From Diphasiastrum complanatum (taxonomy: Eukaryota > Streptophyta > Lycopodiopsida > Lycopodiales > Lycopodiaceae): a stretch of DNA of 64,000 nt. The translations under genes were made by a program, and so were the position numbers. The stretch is from the NCBI GenBank assembly GCA_029204225.1, contig CM055104.1:21823952-21887951 (forward strand). The letters are read 5' to 3'. Positions 55,159-64,000 of the stretch are shown piece after piece (within the stretch, counting starts at the first letter, position 1; each line of letters opens with the position of its first letter). A model generated the notes under the pieces. It did not search any database and had not been told where the DNA came from. It saw only the letters and a program-made list of their open reading frames with translations.

Positions 55159-55251
55159 TGTTGTAAAGCTACATTTACAATGCAAGCCTTACTTCTGGCG
55201 CCCATTGTCTCTGGCACCAGCCGTGCCACTTTTGCTCCCGGCACCGTCGGC
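55159..55251 (+). mobile_element. A LTR head, interrupted by copia F
   Basis: TGTTGTAAAGCTACATTTAC and the GGCGCC-type block, stopping at TCGGC where copia F begins. The LTR resumes at 60743. Confidence 0.85.
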
Positions 55252-55512
55252 TATTAGAAGTCAATGATAAACTTCATTGTTACACTTCTTAGTTATTGTT
55301 TACGATGTACTTTATTACTAGCTATAACTAGCCGTTGGCTAGTCTAGTAGTCTACTCCTAGGTTCTCCCTCTCTATCAGGGTTCAGGGTTTATATGTACA
55401 TTTTACATTCAGTATGTTGTAGTGTGATAGATTGATAGTGCATGTTCTTCTTTCGGCTTCTTTGGTGATTGCTTATGGTGAATGCTTGATGTTGCATATC
55501 TGATTATTGACA
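55252..55512 (+). repeat. 5' LTR of copia F
   Basis: Begins TATTAGAAG (TG changed to TA) and ends GATTATTGACA. The initiator tRNA-Met-type primer-binding site TGGTATCAGAGC follows directly at 55513-55524. Confidence 0.93.
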
Positions 55513-55524
55513 TGGTATCAGAGC

Positions 55525-56371
55525 AGCGATAGTCCTGCGTGCCTGATCAGTGGATACAGCTTGTCACAGGCTTCGCAACAAAGTGAGAAAGTCCTTCATA
55601 GGAGGTGAAAGCTTGGAGTGACAAAAACGGCTGGAAGAAGTCCTTCTTGATGTATTTTGCAAGTTTTGGAGCTCACAGTTATTAGTGGGGAACGAAGACA
55701 CAGTCCCGGAGGCATAAAAAAGGCCAGGACAGCATCAAACAGATTGAAAATTTGTCGAGTGAGAAATGTTTTACATTATTGTTTTTAGTCTTTGTGAAAA
55801 GTGTCATTTGTCAGAGAGTTGTGCCAAGAAATGTGTCATTTGTTTGTTTGAGGTACTGCAAATCACACCAGATAGTGTCTAGTACTGCCGTTCAGAGCTT
55901 TGAGGCTTCATACCTTTCGCATTACTGATATATGTCTGTTTGAACGATCACTCATTTTGAAATCTAAGCAAAGAGGAGGTGGCGTAGTCGCTGCGCTGAA
56001 GTAGGGAATCTAGAATATTGCCTCTGAAAGTTCTTATATTCTCTCTTTTTTATATCCGTACGAATATCGAATCCAAGTGCGCTAGCTAAAGAGAAACCCG
56101 AGCAATCGTACATCCGTGCTCCAGTCCGATATTGTCCATACCGATATCGGATCCAAGCGCACGAGCTAAATTTTTTTTTTTTTTCAGTAGTTGTACATCC
56201 GCACTCTAGTCCGATATTGCATGCTCCAATATCGGATCCACGCGCACAAGTTAAGGAGGATTCTGAACAGCCGTACTTCCGTGCTCCATTCCGATATCAG
56301 GTGTATAACCAAAAAAATATACAGTTCTGTACTGTGATAAATTACTTGATCCGGACTCATCTGTTCAGTAA
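55525..56371 (+). repeat. copia F leader with tandem ATATCGGATCC units
   Basis: Long non-coding leader. Between about 56055 and 56305 a unit of about 85 bases recurs three times, degenerately: (C/T)GTACATCCG(T/C), then CTC(C/T)AGTCCGATATTG, then CCGATATCGGATCC and AAGCGCACGAGCTAAA. The first and last copies are partial. CCGATATCGG is palindromic. Confidence 0.7.
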
Positions 56372-57614
56372 TGGCAACTCTAAGCGAGAGTGTCCTCAAT
56401 GAGTCAAGCAAATTGGAAGGAGCCGGCAACTATGCAGTTTGAAAATTCAAACTGAAAAATATTTTGATGGAAAAGGAGCTATGAGAGATCGTGACAGGTG
56501 AAGAGACAAGGCCAGTGATTGAAGAAGATCAGCGAGCATTTGACAGGAGAAAATGGAAAGCACAAAATGTCATCAACTTATCAGTTAGAGATGCAATTAT
56601 TCCCTACATTTTGGATTCAGAAGGACCAAAAGAAGCATGTGATACGTTGAAGACATTGTTTGAGACCACAAACACATCTCGAGTGCTATTCCTGAAGACG
56701 AAGCTACACACATTGCGGATAGATGATGGTGCAACTGTTGCTGATCACCTACTGAAGATCAAAGAGATTCGTGACCAATTAGCAACAGTTGGAGAGCGAG
56801 TACAGGATCATGAGATCATGTAGTTGACATTGAATAGTTTGAGTGAGTCACATCAAATGTTTGTGACAAGTATAGCCACACGAGAAAATCTTCCAACCTA
56901 TGAAGAGTTAGGTGGATTGCTTTTGCAGGAAGAACAACGTCAAGAGAACTTGAGTCATCGCAACAGGGGATTTGATCAAGCTCTTGCAGTGAGAGGACGT
57001 GTTGGCAGATTTGGTCGTGGAAGACACCAATCAAGAGGTGGAAACTCATATCATGGATCGTTCCAACAATTTCGAGAACAATCCAATGATGGCCCAAATT
57101 GAGGCAATTGGAATCAAGGTCGAGGTCAAAGATGCGGATATCCAAGCAAAATAAACCTGAAAATTGTAGGTATTGCAACAAGCCTGGCCATTGGGAGCGT
57201 GAATGCTTCAAGAAACAGAAGGAGATAGAACAAAGAAAAGGCAAATGGCAAGCTTGCAATTATGCTAACCGACATCAATCTGATGATGATTATTATGAAG
57301 ACAATTATGTTGATCAACATCAATACGATGATGATCAATATGAAGATGATACATGTAAGAGTCCAAACTTGTTCATTACAGCATTAATGACAAGTGATGA
57401 AGCCAAGGATACTTGGTACATTGATAGTGGTGCGTCCAAGCACATGACTTCAAGGAAAGAGTGGTTTTCAGAACTCAAGGAAACTCACAATGGTGATGAA
57501 GTTGGACAAGCCGATGGCAAATTGCTATCTGTTAAAGGAGTTGGAGTGGTACCAGTGAAGTTAGCCAGCGAGAAGATAAAGTGGATAAGCAATGTGCAAT
57601 ATGTACCTGGCTAG
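56372..57614 (+). pseudogene. copia F gag, zinc knuckle and protease
   Basis: ATG 56372 (MATLSESVLN) opens gag; TGA at two sites where Trp is usual, then RRKWKAQNVINLSVRDAI, ACDTLKTLFETTNTSRVLF, HTLRIDDGATVADHLLKIKE and EELGGLLLQEEQRQ. A zinc knuckle CX2CX4HX4C (CRYCNKPGHWEREC) is at 57165-57206 after a frameshift near 57140. The protease motif WYIDSGASKHMTS is at about 57415-57453. Stops also occur at 56821 (TAG) and about 57100 (TGA). Confidence 0.92.
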
Positions 57615-58550
57615 CTAACAATCTACTATCTGTTGGGATGATGGCTGATCAACAACTCAAGGTTGAGTTTGACAGTGACAAATGTCTTTTCAAAGACATC
57701 AAGAATCACTACAAAGTGATTGCTACAGCGGCTAGAGTAAACGGGAATCGAATCTACAAATTGAATGCGAGATCTTTTGCTCAAGCTATGGTAAGCACAG
57801 TTGATAGTCAAAGTGATCTTTGGCATCAACGATTCGGTCATATTAGTGGTCAAAGTTTATAGATTCTCAAAAGAGGTAATCTAGTTATAGGATTGCTTGA
57901 TATTTCTTTTGAAGGAAAAATTTGTGAAGGTTGTATTTTGGAAAAACAGCACAGAGAGAGGTTTCCCAAAAGTGGAGCAAGGAGAGCCAGTGGCATCCTA
58001 GATCTTGTCCACAATGATCTATGTGGACCTATGCAAACTAGATCTCTTAGTGGCTACTATTACTTTATCACCTTCATTGATGATTATAGCAGATGCATTT
58101 GAATTTATTTCATAAGCAAGAAATCAGATGCTTTTGCTAAGTTCAAGGAATTCAAGGCATGAGTTGAAAAGCAAAGATGATGATGCATCAAAACTTCGAG
58201 ATCCGATGGAGGTGGTGAGTATTTTTCGACAGAATTTATTGATTTATGCAAAGATCAAGGGATCAAGAGGTAGACTACAACACCTTATTCACCACAACAA
58301 AATGGAGTTGCAGAATGAAAGAACAGATCTATTGTTGAGATGGCCAGGGCGATGCTCAAAAGCAAGGGTCTGCCAAACACCTTTTGGGTAGAAGCTTGTA
58401 GCACAGCTACGCACATCCTGAATTGGTGTCCTACAAAATCCATGGAAGGTAAGACACCTCATGAAGCTGTTAATGGAAAGAAATCTAATATTTCTCATTT
58501 GAGAGTATTTGGTTGTGATGCTTATGCTCATATTCCTGATGAGAAATGAA
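57615..58550 (+). pseudogene. copia F integrase
   Basis: LLSVGMMADQ, then LWHQRFGHISGQSL, CEGCILEKQHRERFP (zinc finger His and Cys) and LVHNDLCGPMQTRSLSGYYY with the first core Asp. The middle, with the second Asp, lies in a shifted frame (58140-58330). NRSIVEMARAMLKS, GLPNTFWVEACSTATHILNW and HLRVFGCDAYAHIPDEK follow, ending in TGA at 58547. Four or more stops are present. Confidence 0.88.
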
Positions 58551-59860
58551 GGAAATTGGATGCAAAAGCTATAAAGTGTATGAAGTCCAAGGCATACAGG
58601 ATGTATGACACAAATGCACAAAAGCTTTTAATTTCTAGGGATGCTACATTTGGCGAGATGAGCCGAGGTGAACAATCTGAAGTAATCACTGAACCTTTTG
58701 ATGAGGGAGTGAAAGTACAAGTCAAGAAGGAAGTGGATTTTGATATAGAAAATCCATTGGACAAAGGCAAGCCTGATGCTGATATTCCCAAGAGAGTACC
58801 TAAATGGTACTTATCAGTCAAGGGAGATACTCCCGAATCTAGTGAGCAGGGAGAGCTTAGAAGATCAAGTAGAAATCGAAAACCTCCTGCAAGATTAGAG
58901 ATGAATCTAGCCCTAATGGGTTTTGTGCTCAAGGCTCAAGAACCAAAAACTTTTGATAAAGCAAAGGAGCATGAGGAGTTGCGTGAAGCTATGGAAACAG
59001 AAATGGAAGCTATATCAAAAAATAGGACTTGGAACTTGGTTGAGCTACCTGATGGTTAGACGCCTCTCACATGCAAATGGATATACAAGTTCAAATATGG
59101 AGCTGATGGGCAACTCAACAAATACAAAGCATGGTTGGTTGTGAGAGGATTTGAGCAGCAAGAAGGTATTGATTTTGAGGAAACCTTTGCACCTGTAGCT
59201 AAGATGGTAACTATACGTTCTGTCATTGCTATTTCTGCTTCCTATGGTTGAAAGATCCAGCAAATGGATGTTAAATTTGTTTTTCTTAATGGAGTGCTGG
59301 ATGAAGAGGTGTACTTAGCACAACCTCAAGGATTTATTGAACCAGGGAGAGAGCACCTTATTTGTAAGCTGAACAAAGCTATTTATGGATTGAAGCAAGC
59401 ACCGCGGGCGTGGTACTCTTGCATTGATGAATACTTTAAGCGAAGGAGAATGGTAAAGAGTGATGCTGATCCTAATCTTTACATTATAAGGCAAGATTCA
59501 GATATAGTGTTCATTGTGATGTACGTGGATGATTTGATTATTACAAGAAGTAATGAGAGCTTAATTGATGAAATCAAATCAGATTTTTCCAATGCTTTTG
59601 ACATGAATGATCTAGGATTGATGCACTATTGTCTTGGCATTGAAGTATGGCAAAAGAAAAATGTGGTCTTTCTTACACAAAGCAAATATGCACGAGATTT
59701 GCTTTATAAGCTCAATATGCAGGATTGTAAGACTTTGGGTACACCTGTGGATGTCAACATGAAGCTTACTGCATATGATGAATCAGAGAAAGTGAATGCT
59801 TATTTGTATAGACAACTGGTGGGTAGTTTGATTTATTTGACACACACATGACCTGATATT
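58551..59860 (+). pseudogene. copia F linker and reverse transcriptase
   Basis: Linker with RSSRNRKPPARL, then EAMETEMEAISKNRTWNLVE and a TAG, CKWIYKFKYGADGQLNKYKA, EGIDFEETFAPVAKM, MDVKFVFLNGVLDEEVYLAQ, KAIYGLKQAPRAWY and the catalytic YVDD at 59522-59533. It then runs through DMNDLGLMHYCLGIEV and LYRQLVGSLIYLTHT. Stops occur at about 59057 (TAG), 59248 (TGA) and 59849 (TGA). Confidence 0.93.
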
Positions 59861-59887
59861 TCTTATGTTGGTGTTGTTAGTCAATTT

Positions 59888-60487
59888 ATGCAAGATCCTA
59901 GTCAAACACACTGGAAGTTTGCTAAACGTATTCTCAGATACATTCGAGGGACATTGAATTTTGGTTTGAAATATGATCAGTCTGAAGTGCCAATATTGAT
60001 AGGATATACATATGCTGATTGGGCATGTAATATTGATGACAGAAGGTCTACCAGTGGTCATACATTCAGTTATGGTACAGCTGCAGTTTCATGGAGCAGC
60101 AAAAAGCAACCTATAGTAGTCTTATCCTCGAGGGAAGCTGAATATCGAGCACTCAGCAATGCTACACAAGAAGCGGTATGGTTACGAAGATTGCTTGTGG
60201 ATTTAGGTAAACCACAGGTGGATGCAACTACTATATCTTGCGACAATCAAAGCTACATTCACCTTGTCAAAAATCCAGTTTTACATGCTCGAACCAAGCA
60301 CATCGAAATACATTATCATTTTGTTCGAGAGAAAATTCTTGATGGAGTCATTAATCTTGTTTTCCGTAAATCTGAAGATCAAGTGGCAGATATGTTTACT
60401 AAGTCATTAGGTAGATGTAAATTTGAAAAGTTTTGTACTCTACTAGGAATAGAAAAATGTAATTTTATCATTGAGGGAGAGTGTTAG
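59888..60487 (+). pseudogene. copia F RNase H
   Basis: Open for 199 codons: HWKFAKRILRYIRGTLNFGL, GYTYADWACNIDDRRSTSGH with the first Asp, SSREAEYRALSNATQEAVWL with the Glu, SCDNQSYIHL, KHIEIHYHFVREKILDGVIN and VADMFTKSLG. It ends with ECstop across the polypurine-rich TTGAGGGAGAG (60471-60481), just before the LTR. This is the best preserved domain of F. Confidence 0.93.
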
Positions 60488-60742
60488 AAATCAATGATAA
60501 ACTTCATTGTTACACTTCTTAGTTACTGTTTACAATGTACTTTATTACTAGTTGTAACTAGCCGTTGGCTAGTATAGTAGTCTACTCCTAGGTTCTCCCT
60601 CTCTATCAGGGTTCATGGTTTATATGTACATTTTACATTCAGTATGTTGTAGTGCGATAGATTGATAGTGCGTGTTCTTCTTCCGGCTTCTTTGGTGATT
60701 GCTTATGGTGAATGCTTGATGCTGCATATCTGATTATTGATA
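60482..60742 (+). repeat. 3' LTR of copia F
   Basis: TGTTAGAAATC to GATTATTGATA; the final CA has become TA. Confidence 0.93.
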
Positions 60743-61094
60743 CCAGCGCCAACGTCGCTCCCGGTGCCACTGTGACCAGAATCCAGCCAGCGCCAAGTTC
60801 CTATTGCTGACAAACTTTGATTGGTTCTAGCGAAGTCTAGAGAGCTCGGATCGATGTGCAATCACCTCACATGATCTAGGCATGATTAAAGGAAGCCTGG
60901 GGATTAATAAAATCTAGAGAGAGAAAATAACTTTCTAGAGAGAAAAAAATGTGTTTTACCAACTTGGGCAGAGCACTTGGTATGAGGGGAGGTGACGAAT
61001 CCCACCAGAACTATAGGGGGATGCGGGTTACGAGTTAGGACGAGCTCCAACCAAGTCTCAGTGCCCCTTGCTGGGATGTTGTCATGGCGTCCGC
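60743..61094 (+). mobile_element. A LTR continuation, interrupted by element D
   Basis: Continues the A LTR from the GGCGCC block (CTGTGACCAGAATCCAGCC) through the promoter-like block (here ACCAGAACTATAGGGGG) to GTTGTCATGGCGTCCGC, where the minus-strand B-type LTR of element D begins. Confidence 0.85.
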
Positions 61095-62003
61095 TGTTGC
61101 GCCGACACCTCAAAGAGTGCTGAGACTTGAGCGGTTTTCCCAACACGCACTTAAGTCTAACATACATCCATCATGCACTTACGTAAAAGCCAACTCAGAA
61201 CCGTAACAAGCTTAACCATTCAGACTTAAGAAAACTAGAATCCCAACCAACCCGAAAGCCAACTCCGAATCTGTCCCCAAAAGGTAACCAAAGGCAAAGA
61301 CAAGCCACACATGAAACCCAAGGCATAGTGGTCGCCAAACTGACCAATTGGCATAGCGGCAAGCCCCATGTTGATGACAGGGACCCTTAGGCGCCTGCGA
61401 CGCAAAAAGGTTGTAGTAAGTGTCCTTCCACTTGGACCAATCCCGGAGGCGAAACCAAAATGGTAATCATCCCCAAGGATCAACTTTATTAGATTTGGAA
61501 GAGGATACATTCATACATAGACTGACTGGTCTCGGGGCCACCAACACGTGGTGGGCATTGTGCCTGGCTCGTGCTGGTAGAGGGAGCTGAGACCTGGTGA
61601 CTGGATTCCTGGCGCTGGTTGTGCTGCCCCAGTTTCTGTCTGTCGGACTCCCCCTATAGTTCTGCTGTGATTCGACGCACCCCCTCTGTTCTGAAACATA
61701 ATGCTCTCTAGTAAAACACGCTTTTTAGGACTTAGTTTCTATTTTGCTGATTAAGCCTGGCAGAATCAGTCTGGCTCTCAGACATGGGTCCCAGGAGCCG
61801 TCCCGGCGGCAGAATCAACTTGCTTCCTGACTAGGCCATGACTCGAGCTCCAGAGCTAGCTCATGACTTGTGACTACTTGACTGGCTCACCACAAGTTGG
61901 AGGCTTAGTCCTTGACGTTCTAACTTGCTCTGGGACCTTAGGGAGCATCACCCCTTAGAGTCTTACAAGGCACGCTGGGTGCACCTAAGTCAGCTTTACA
62001 ACA
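61095..62003 (-). repeat. B-type 3' LTR of element D
   Basis: 909 bases in reverse, TGTTGCGCC to TTTACAACA. Next to it (62004-62018) is the complement of the polypurine tract GAGGGGAGGA. It marks the left end of a second chromovirus on the minus strand. Confidence 0.92.
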
Positions 62004-62244
62004 TCCTCCCCTCGTTTGAAAAAGCTGATGTCCTCATCAGGGACAAACTAGACCTAGGACGTATGGCACGGGCTTAATTCACCGGCCTTAACAACTTTGA
62101 ATAAAAAAATACATTGGCAGTAGCACAAGAAAAGTGTAGATAAAGTTCACTTATGTAAAACCTGTGTAAAGCGGCAAGTGATTTATTGACAAACTTAAGA
62201 AAGATACCTGGAAGTTCCTTGAACTTCAGAATGGCCATGAATGT
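62004..62244 (-). promoter_or_regulatory. D 3' untranslated region and polypurine tract
   Basis: Same order as 30248-30488 in B: complement of CCTGATGAGGACATCA next to the polypurine tract, then the CCGGTGAATTAAGCCCGTGCC block. Confidence 0.85.
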
Positions 62245-62994
62245 TTATGTAGGAGGCATGCCGCCAGGTAGTGCTTTGTGTGCCGATCTGGAAAAATGGC
62301 TATTGCGTTGGTTCTTCTGCAGATAATCTGCTAGTACTTCAGGGGCTCCCTCCTTAAGTTTGTCTTCGTACTCCCAAGAAGCCTCAATGAGTGGAGCCCG
62401 TAGCCACTTCACTAGATATTCATGTTGAACGCTAGTTCGCTTTCTATGTGTCAATATTTGTTTTGGTACAAGCTGCCTCTTCGTATCATCAAGTGTCGTT
62501 GGTGGGTGACGGAGTTCGTGTTGCCAATCAAATCGCTCATCTGGTTTGTACCGTTTGAGTAATGAGATATGAAACACATTGTGTATATCCAAGCTGGATG
62601 GCAGTGCCAATCGGTAAGCCACTGGGTTGATCTTCTTGATGACATAATATGGTCCCGCATAAGGTCGAACAAACTTATGAGAGAAACCTTTTGGTAACGC
62701 AATGTTCTTTGTGTTCAGCCATACTTGATCACCTTCCTCAAATTCCAGTTCTTGTCGATGTGGGTTTACGTCAGCTGCCATACTCCTTTGTGACTGCTCT
62801 AAAAATGACTTCACCTCTGTCAGCTTTGTGTGCCACTCATTGATGAATTCCTCCATAGTGGGTACTGGTGTTTCCTGGACGCCTGTAAGAAAAGAGCTTG
62901 GAACAATCGGTAGCCAACCATTGCTTATCTCAAAGAGTGCCCTTCCAGTAGATCTGTTCAGTTGGTTGTTATGTGCAAACTCGAGAATATCCAA
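62245..62994 (-). CDS. D integrase C-terminus and chromodomain, open frame
   Basis: 249 codons in one frame: DILEFAHNNQLNRSTGRALF (end of the core), LEFEEGDQVWLNTKNIALP, VRPYAGPYYVIKKINPVAYR, NVFHISLLKRYKP, then chromodomain QILTHRKRTSV, EYLVKWLRAPLIEASWEYED and KLKEGAPEVLADYL. It is close to B but lacks the 7-base and 1-base deletions that break B at 29750 and 29807. The upstream integrase is broken by two stops, so the frame is a surviving part, not a gene. Confidence 0.88.
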   Translation of the reverse strand: MDILEFAHNNQLNRSTGRALFEISNGWLPIVPSSFLTGVQETPVPTMEEFINEWHTKLTEVKSFLEQSQRSMAADVNPHRQELEFEEGDQVWLNTKNIALPKGFSHKFVRPYAGPYYVIKKINPVAYRLALPSSLDIHNVFHISLLKRYKPDERFDWQHELRHPPTTLDDTKRQLVPKQILTHRKRTSVQHEYLVKWLRAPLIEASWEYEDKLKEGAPEVLADYLQKNQRNSHFSRSAHKALPGGMPPT

Positions 62995-63690
62995 GTAGTT
63001 GACCCAATCGGATTGGTCCCAAGCGACATAATTTCGTAAATATTGTTCAATCTGTCAATTGACTCGTTCCGTTTGCCCATCTGTCTGAGGGTGATATGCA
63101 GTGCTGAAATTCAGTCCAGTTCCCACGAGGCAAAATAGACAAGTCCAAAACTTTCCGACGAACTTGGTGTCTCAGTCAGAAATAATCGTTCTAGGCAGGC
63201 CGTGGTATTTGAAGACACATTTGAAAAATAACCTTGCCGCTTCTTTAGCTGTCACTGAACTTTTAGTTGGTACCAGATGAACTTGCTTTGAAAAGCGGTC
63301 AACCACCACATAAATTGAGTCGATGCCTTGGCACCGTGGTAGTTGAACAATAAAATCCATGCTCACCGAATCCCATGGGTATGCTGGTACCGGTAATGGT
63401 TGGAGTAGTCCTGTTGGAGCTAGTGGTTCCACCTTCACTTGTTGACATGTCGGGCATATTTGCACATAGGATTCAACGTCTGCCCACATACCTGGCCAAT
63501 AGAAGCCTCTTTTGAGAAGTTCATACATGCGATTCACCCCTGGATGTCCGGCGACTAGTACGTCATGATGTTCTCGCAAGACTTTCTTCCTCAGGTTGAT
63601 GTTGTCTGGGACATATACTCTGCATTGTTTGTAAACAACCATTTGATCTTTCCAAGTGAAATGTTTATGAGGCTTTCTCAGTTGGAATTC
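62995..63690 (-). pseudogene. D integrase zinc finger and core
   Basis: From 63690 leftwards: FQLRKPHKHFTWKDQMVVYK, HHDVLVAGHPGVNRM with CPTCQQVK, SMDFIVQLPRCQGIDSIYVV, TIISD, a TGA at 63171-63173 where B has CGA (Arg), the core with [15 protein letters not shown], and another TGA near 63055 where B again has CGA. RT and RNase H are missing: the sequence to the right is copia gag. Confidence 0.9.
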
Positions 63691-64000
63691 GATTCCAAGC
63701 TTCCAAAGATGATGTGCACTTACCAACTTCTTTGAGAAGTTCATTGGTAACATTCATCTTTATTATGTGTAGAGCCTTCTTGGCCCTCTTGTCATACCTC
63801 AATTGATCTTGTTGTGTTGCTGGTCTCTCCTCCAAACCTACAACAATATCCAAAACATCATTCATCTCAAGAAGTGACTCCATCCTCACTTTCCATAATG
63901 AATAGTTACTTGAGGTAAGCCTATCATTGGCTTCCAACATGACTCCAATTGAGATTGCCATGTAGCAATGACCTGATCTTCTCTTTCAACCTGCTTCAAT
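63691..64000 (-). pseudogene. copia gag start fused to gypsy integrase, cut by the window edge
   Basis: Minus strand from ATG 63961: MAISIGVMLEANDRLTSSNY and SLWKVRMESLLEMNDVLDIV, then QQDQLRYDKRAKKALHIIKM and GKCTSSLEAWNRI, the N-terminal part of a copia gag (UBN2-type). After Ile the sequence becomes D integrase in another phase, near GGAATTCGATTCC at 63688-63700. 63962-64000 is leader or LTR beyond the window. Confidence 0.85.

Larger units (their letters stand above)
55252..60742 (+). mobile_element. full-length Ty1/copia element F
   Basis: 5491 bases with 261-base LTRs at 55252-55512 and 60482-60742. By eye the LTRs differ at about 13 positions, mostly transitions. It was inserted in the GC-rich head of an A LTR. 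The flanks TCGGC and CCAGC are only a poor target duplication. Gag, zinc knuckle, protease, integrase, RT and RNase H occur in copia order, with a dozen stops and several frameshifts, so it is dead. Confidence 0.95.

Noticed and set aside
60743-60747. Clean target duplication for copia F
   Set aside because: Flanks TCGGC and CCAGC differ at two of five bases within a GC-rich repeat, so identity cannot be claimed.

Overview
The window is nuclear DNA from a land plant with a large, repeat-rich genome. About two thirds of it is LTR retrotransposon sequence: Ty3/gypsy chromovirus, Ty3/gypsy Tat/Athila-like, Ty1/copia and a non-autonomous LTR family. Primer-binding sites match plant initiator tRNA-Met (TGGTATCAGAGC). 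No intact host gene is evident. A protein resembling the DUF7869 family hints at a non-flowering plant (fern, lycophyte or gymnosperm), but that is a weak inference.

Layout. 1-2949: decayed copia pol (+) with the start of its 3' LTR. 4354-9215: two facing LTRs of a non-autonomous family, here called A, plus an A interior on the minus strand. 11091-14932: an A leader fragment and a broken DUF7869-like gene (-). 15104-16609: a CCTTAG-type minisatellite and a (CG)n(AG)n microsatellite. 19309-36629: a Russian-doll nest of A LTRs. The main A element (23889-35623, target duplication GTGAC) contains a chromovirus, here called B (25141-31396, target duplication GAAAT with one change), and an inverted partial copy of the same A/B junction lies at 22122-23888. 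36630-41123: unassigned, with a GGACCGCA minisatellite. 41129-45625: a solo A LTR (target duplication AGCAT), a gag-protease-only gypsy segment (C) and a B-type 3' LTR. 46479-50104: Tat/Athila-like pol (E, -). 50783-51867: an ORF (-) carrying a histone H3 fold fused to an unknown domain. 52182-52461: a G-box promoter. 53216-55158: A and E fragments. 55252-60742: complete but dead copia (F, +). 61095-63690: 3' half of a second B-type chromovirus (D, -), fused to a copia gag start (63690-64000).

How the parts relate. A encodes no replication proteins, but it shares with B the LTR promoter block, the primer-binding site, a 5' leader with an array of GTGCT...AGCAC stem-loops, and the sequence before the polypurine tract. 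It therefore looks like a parasite of B-type elements. B has lost gag but keeps protease to chromodomain; C keeps gag-protease and lacks RT to integrase. The most unusual item is the histone H3 fold at 51506-51760 (-): about 44% identical without gaps to canonical H3, in the 5' (gag-side) position relative to the Tat-like pol, and in frame with a C-terminal extension. It is broken by TAG codons and one frameshift, so this copy is dead; a relative could be live.
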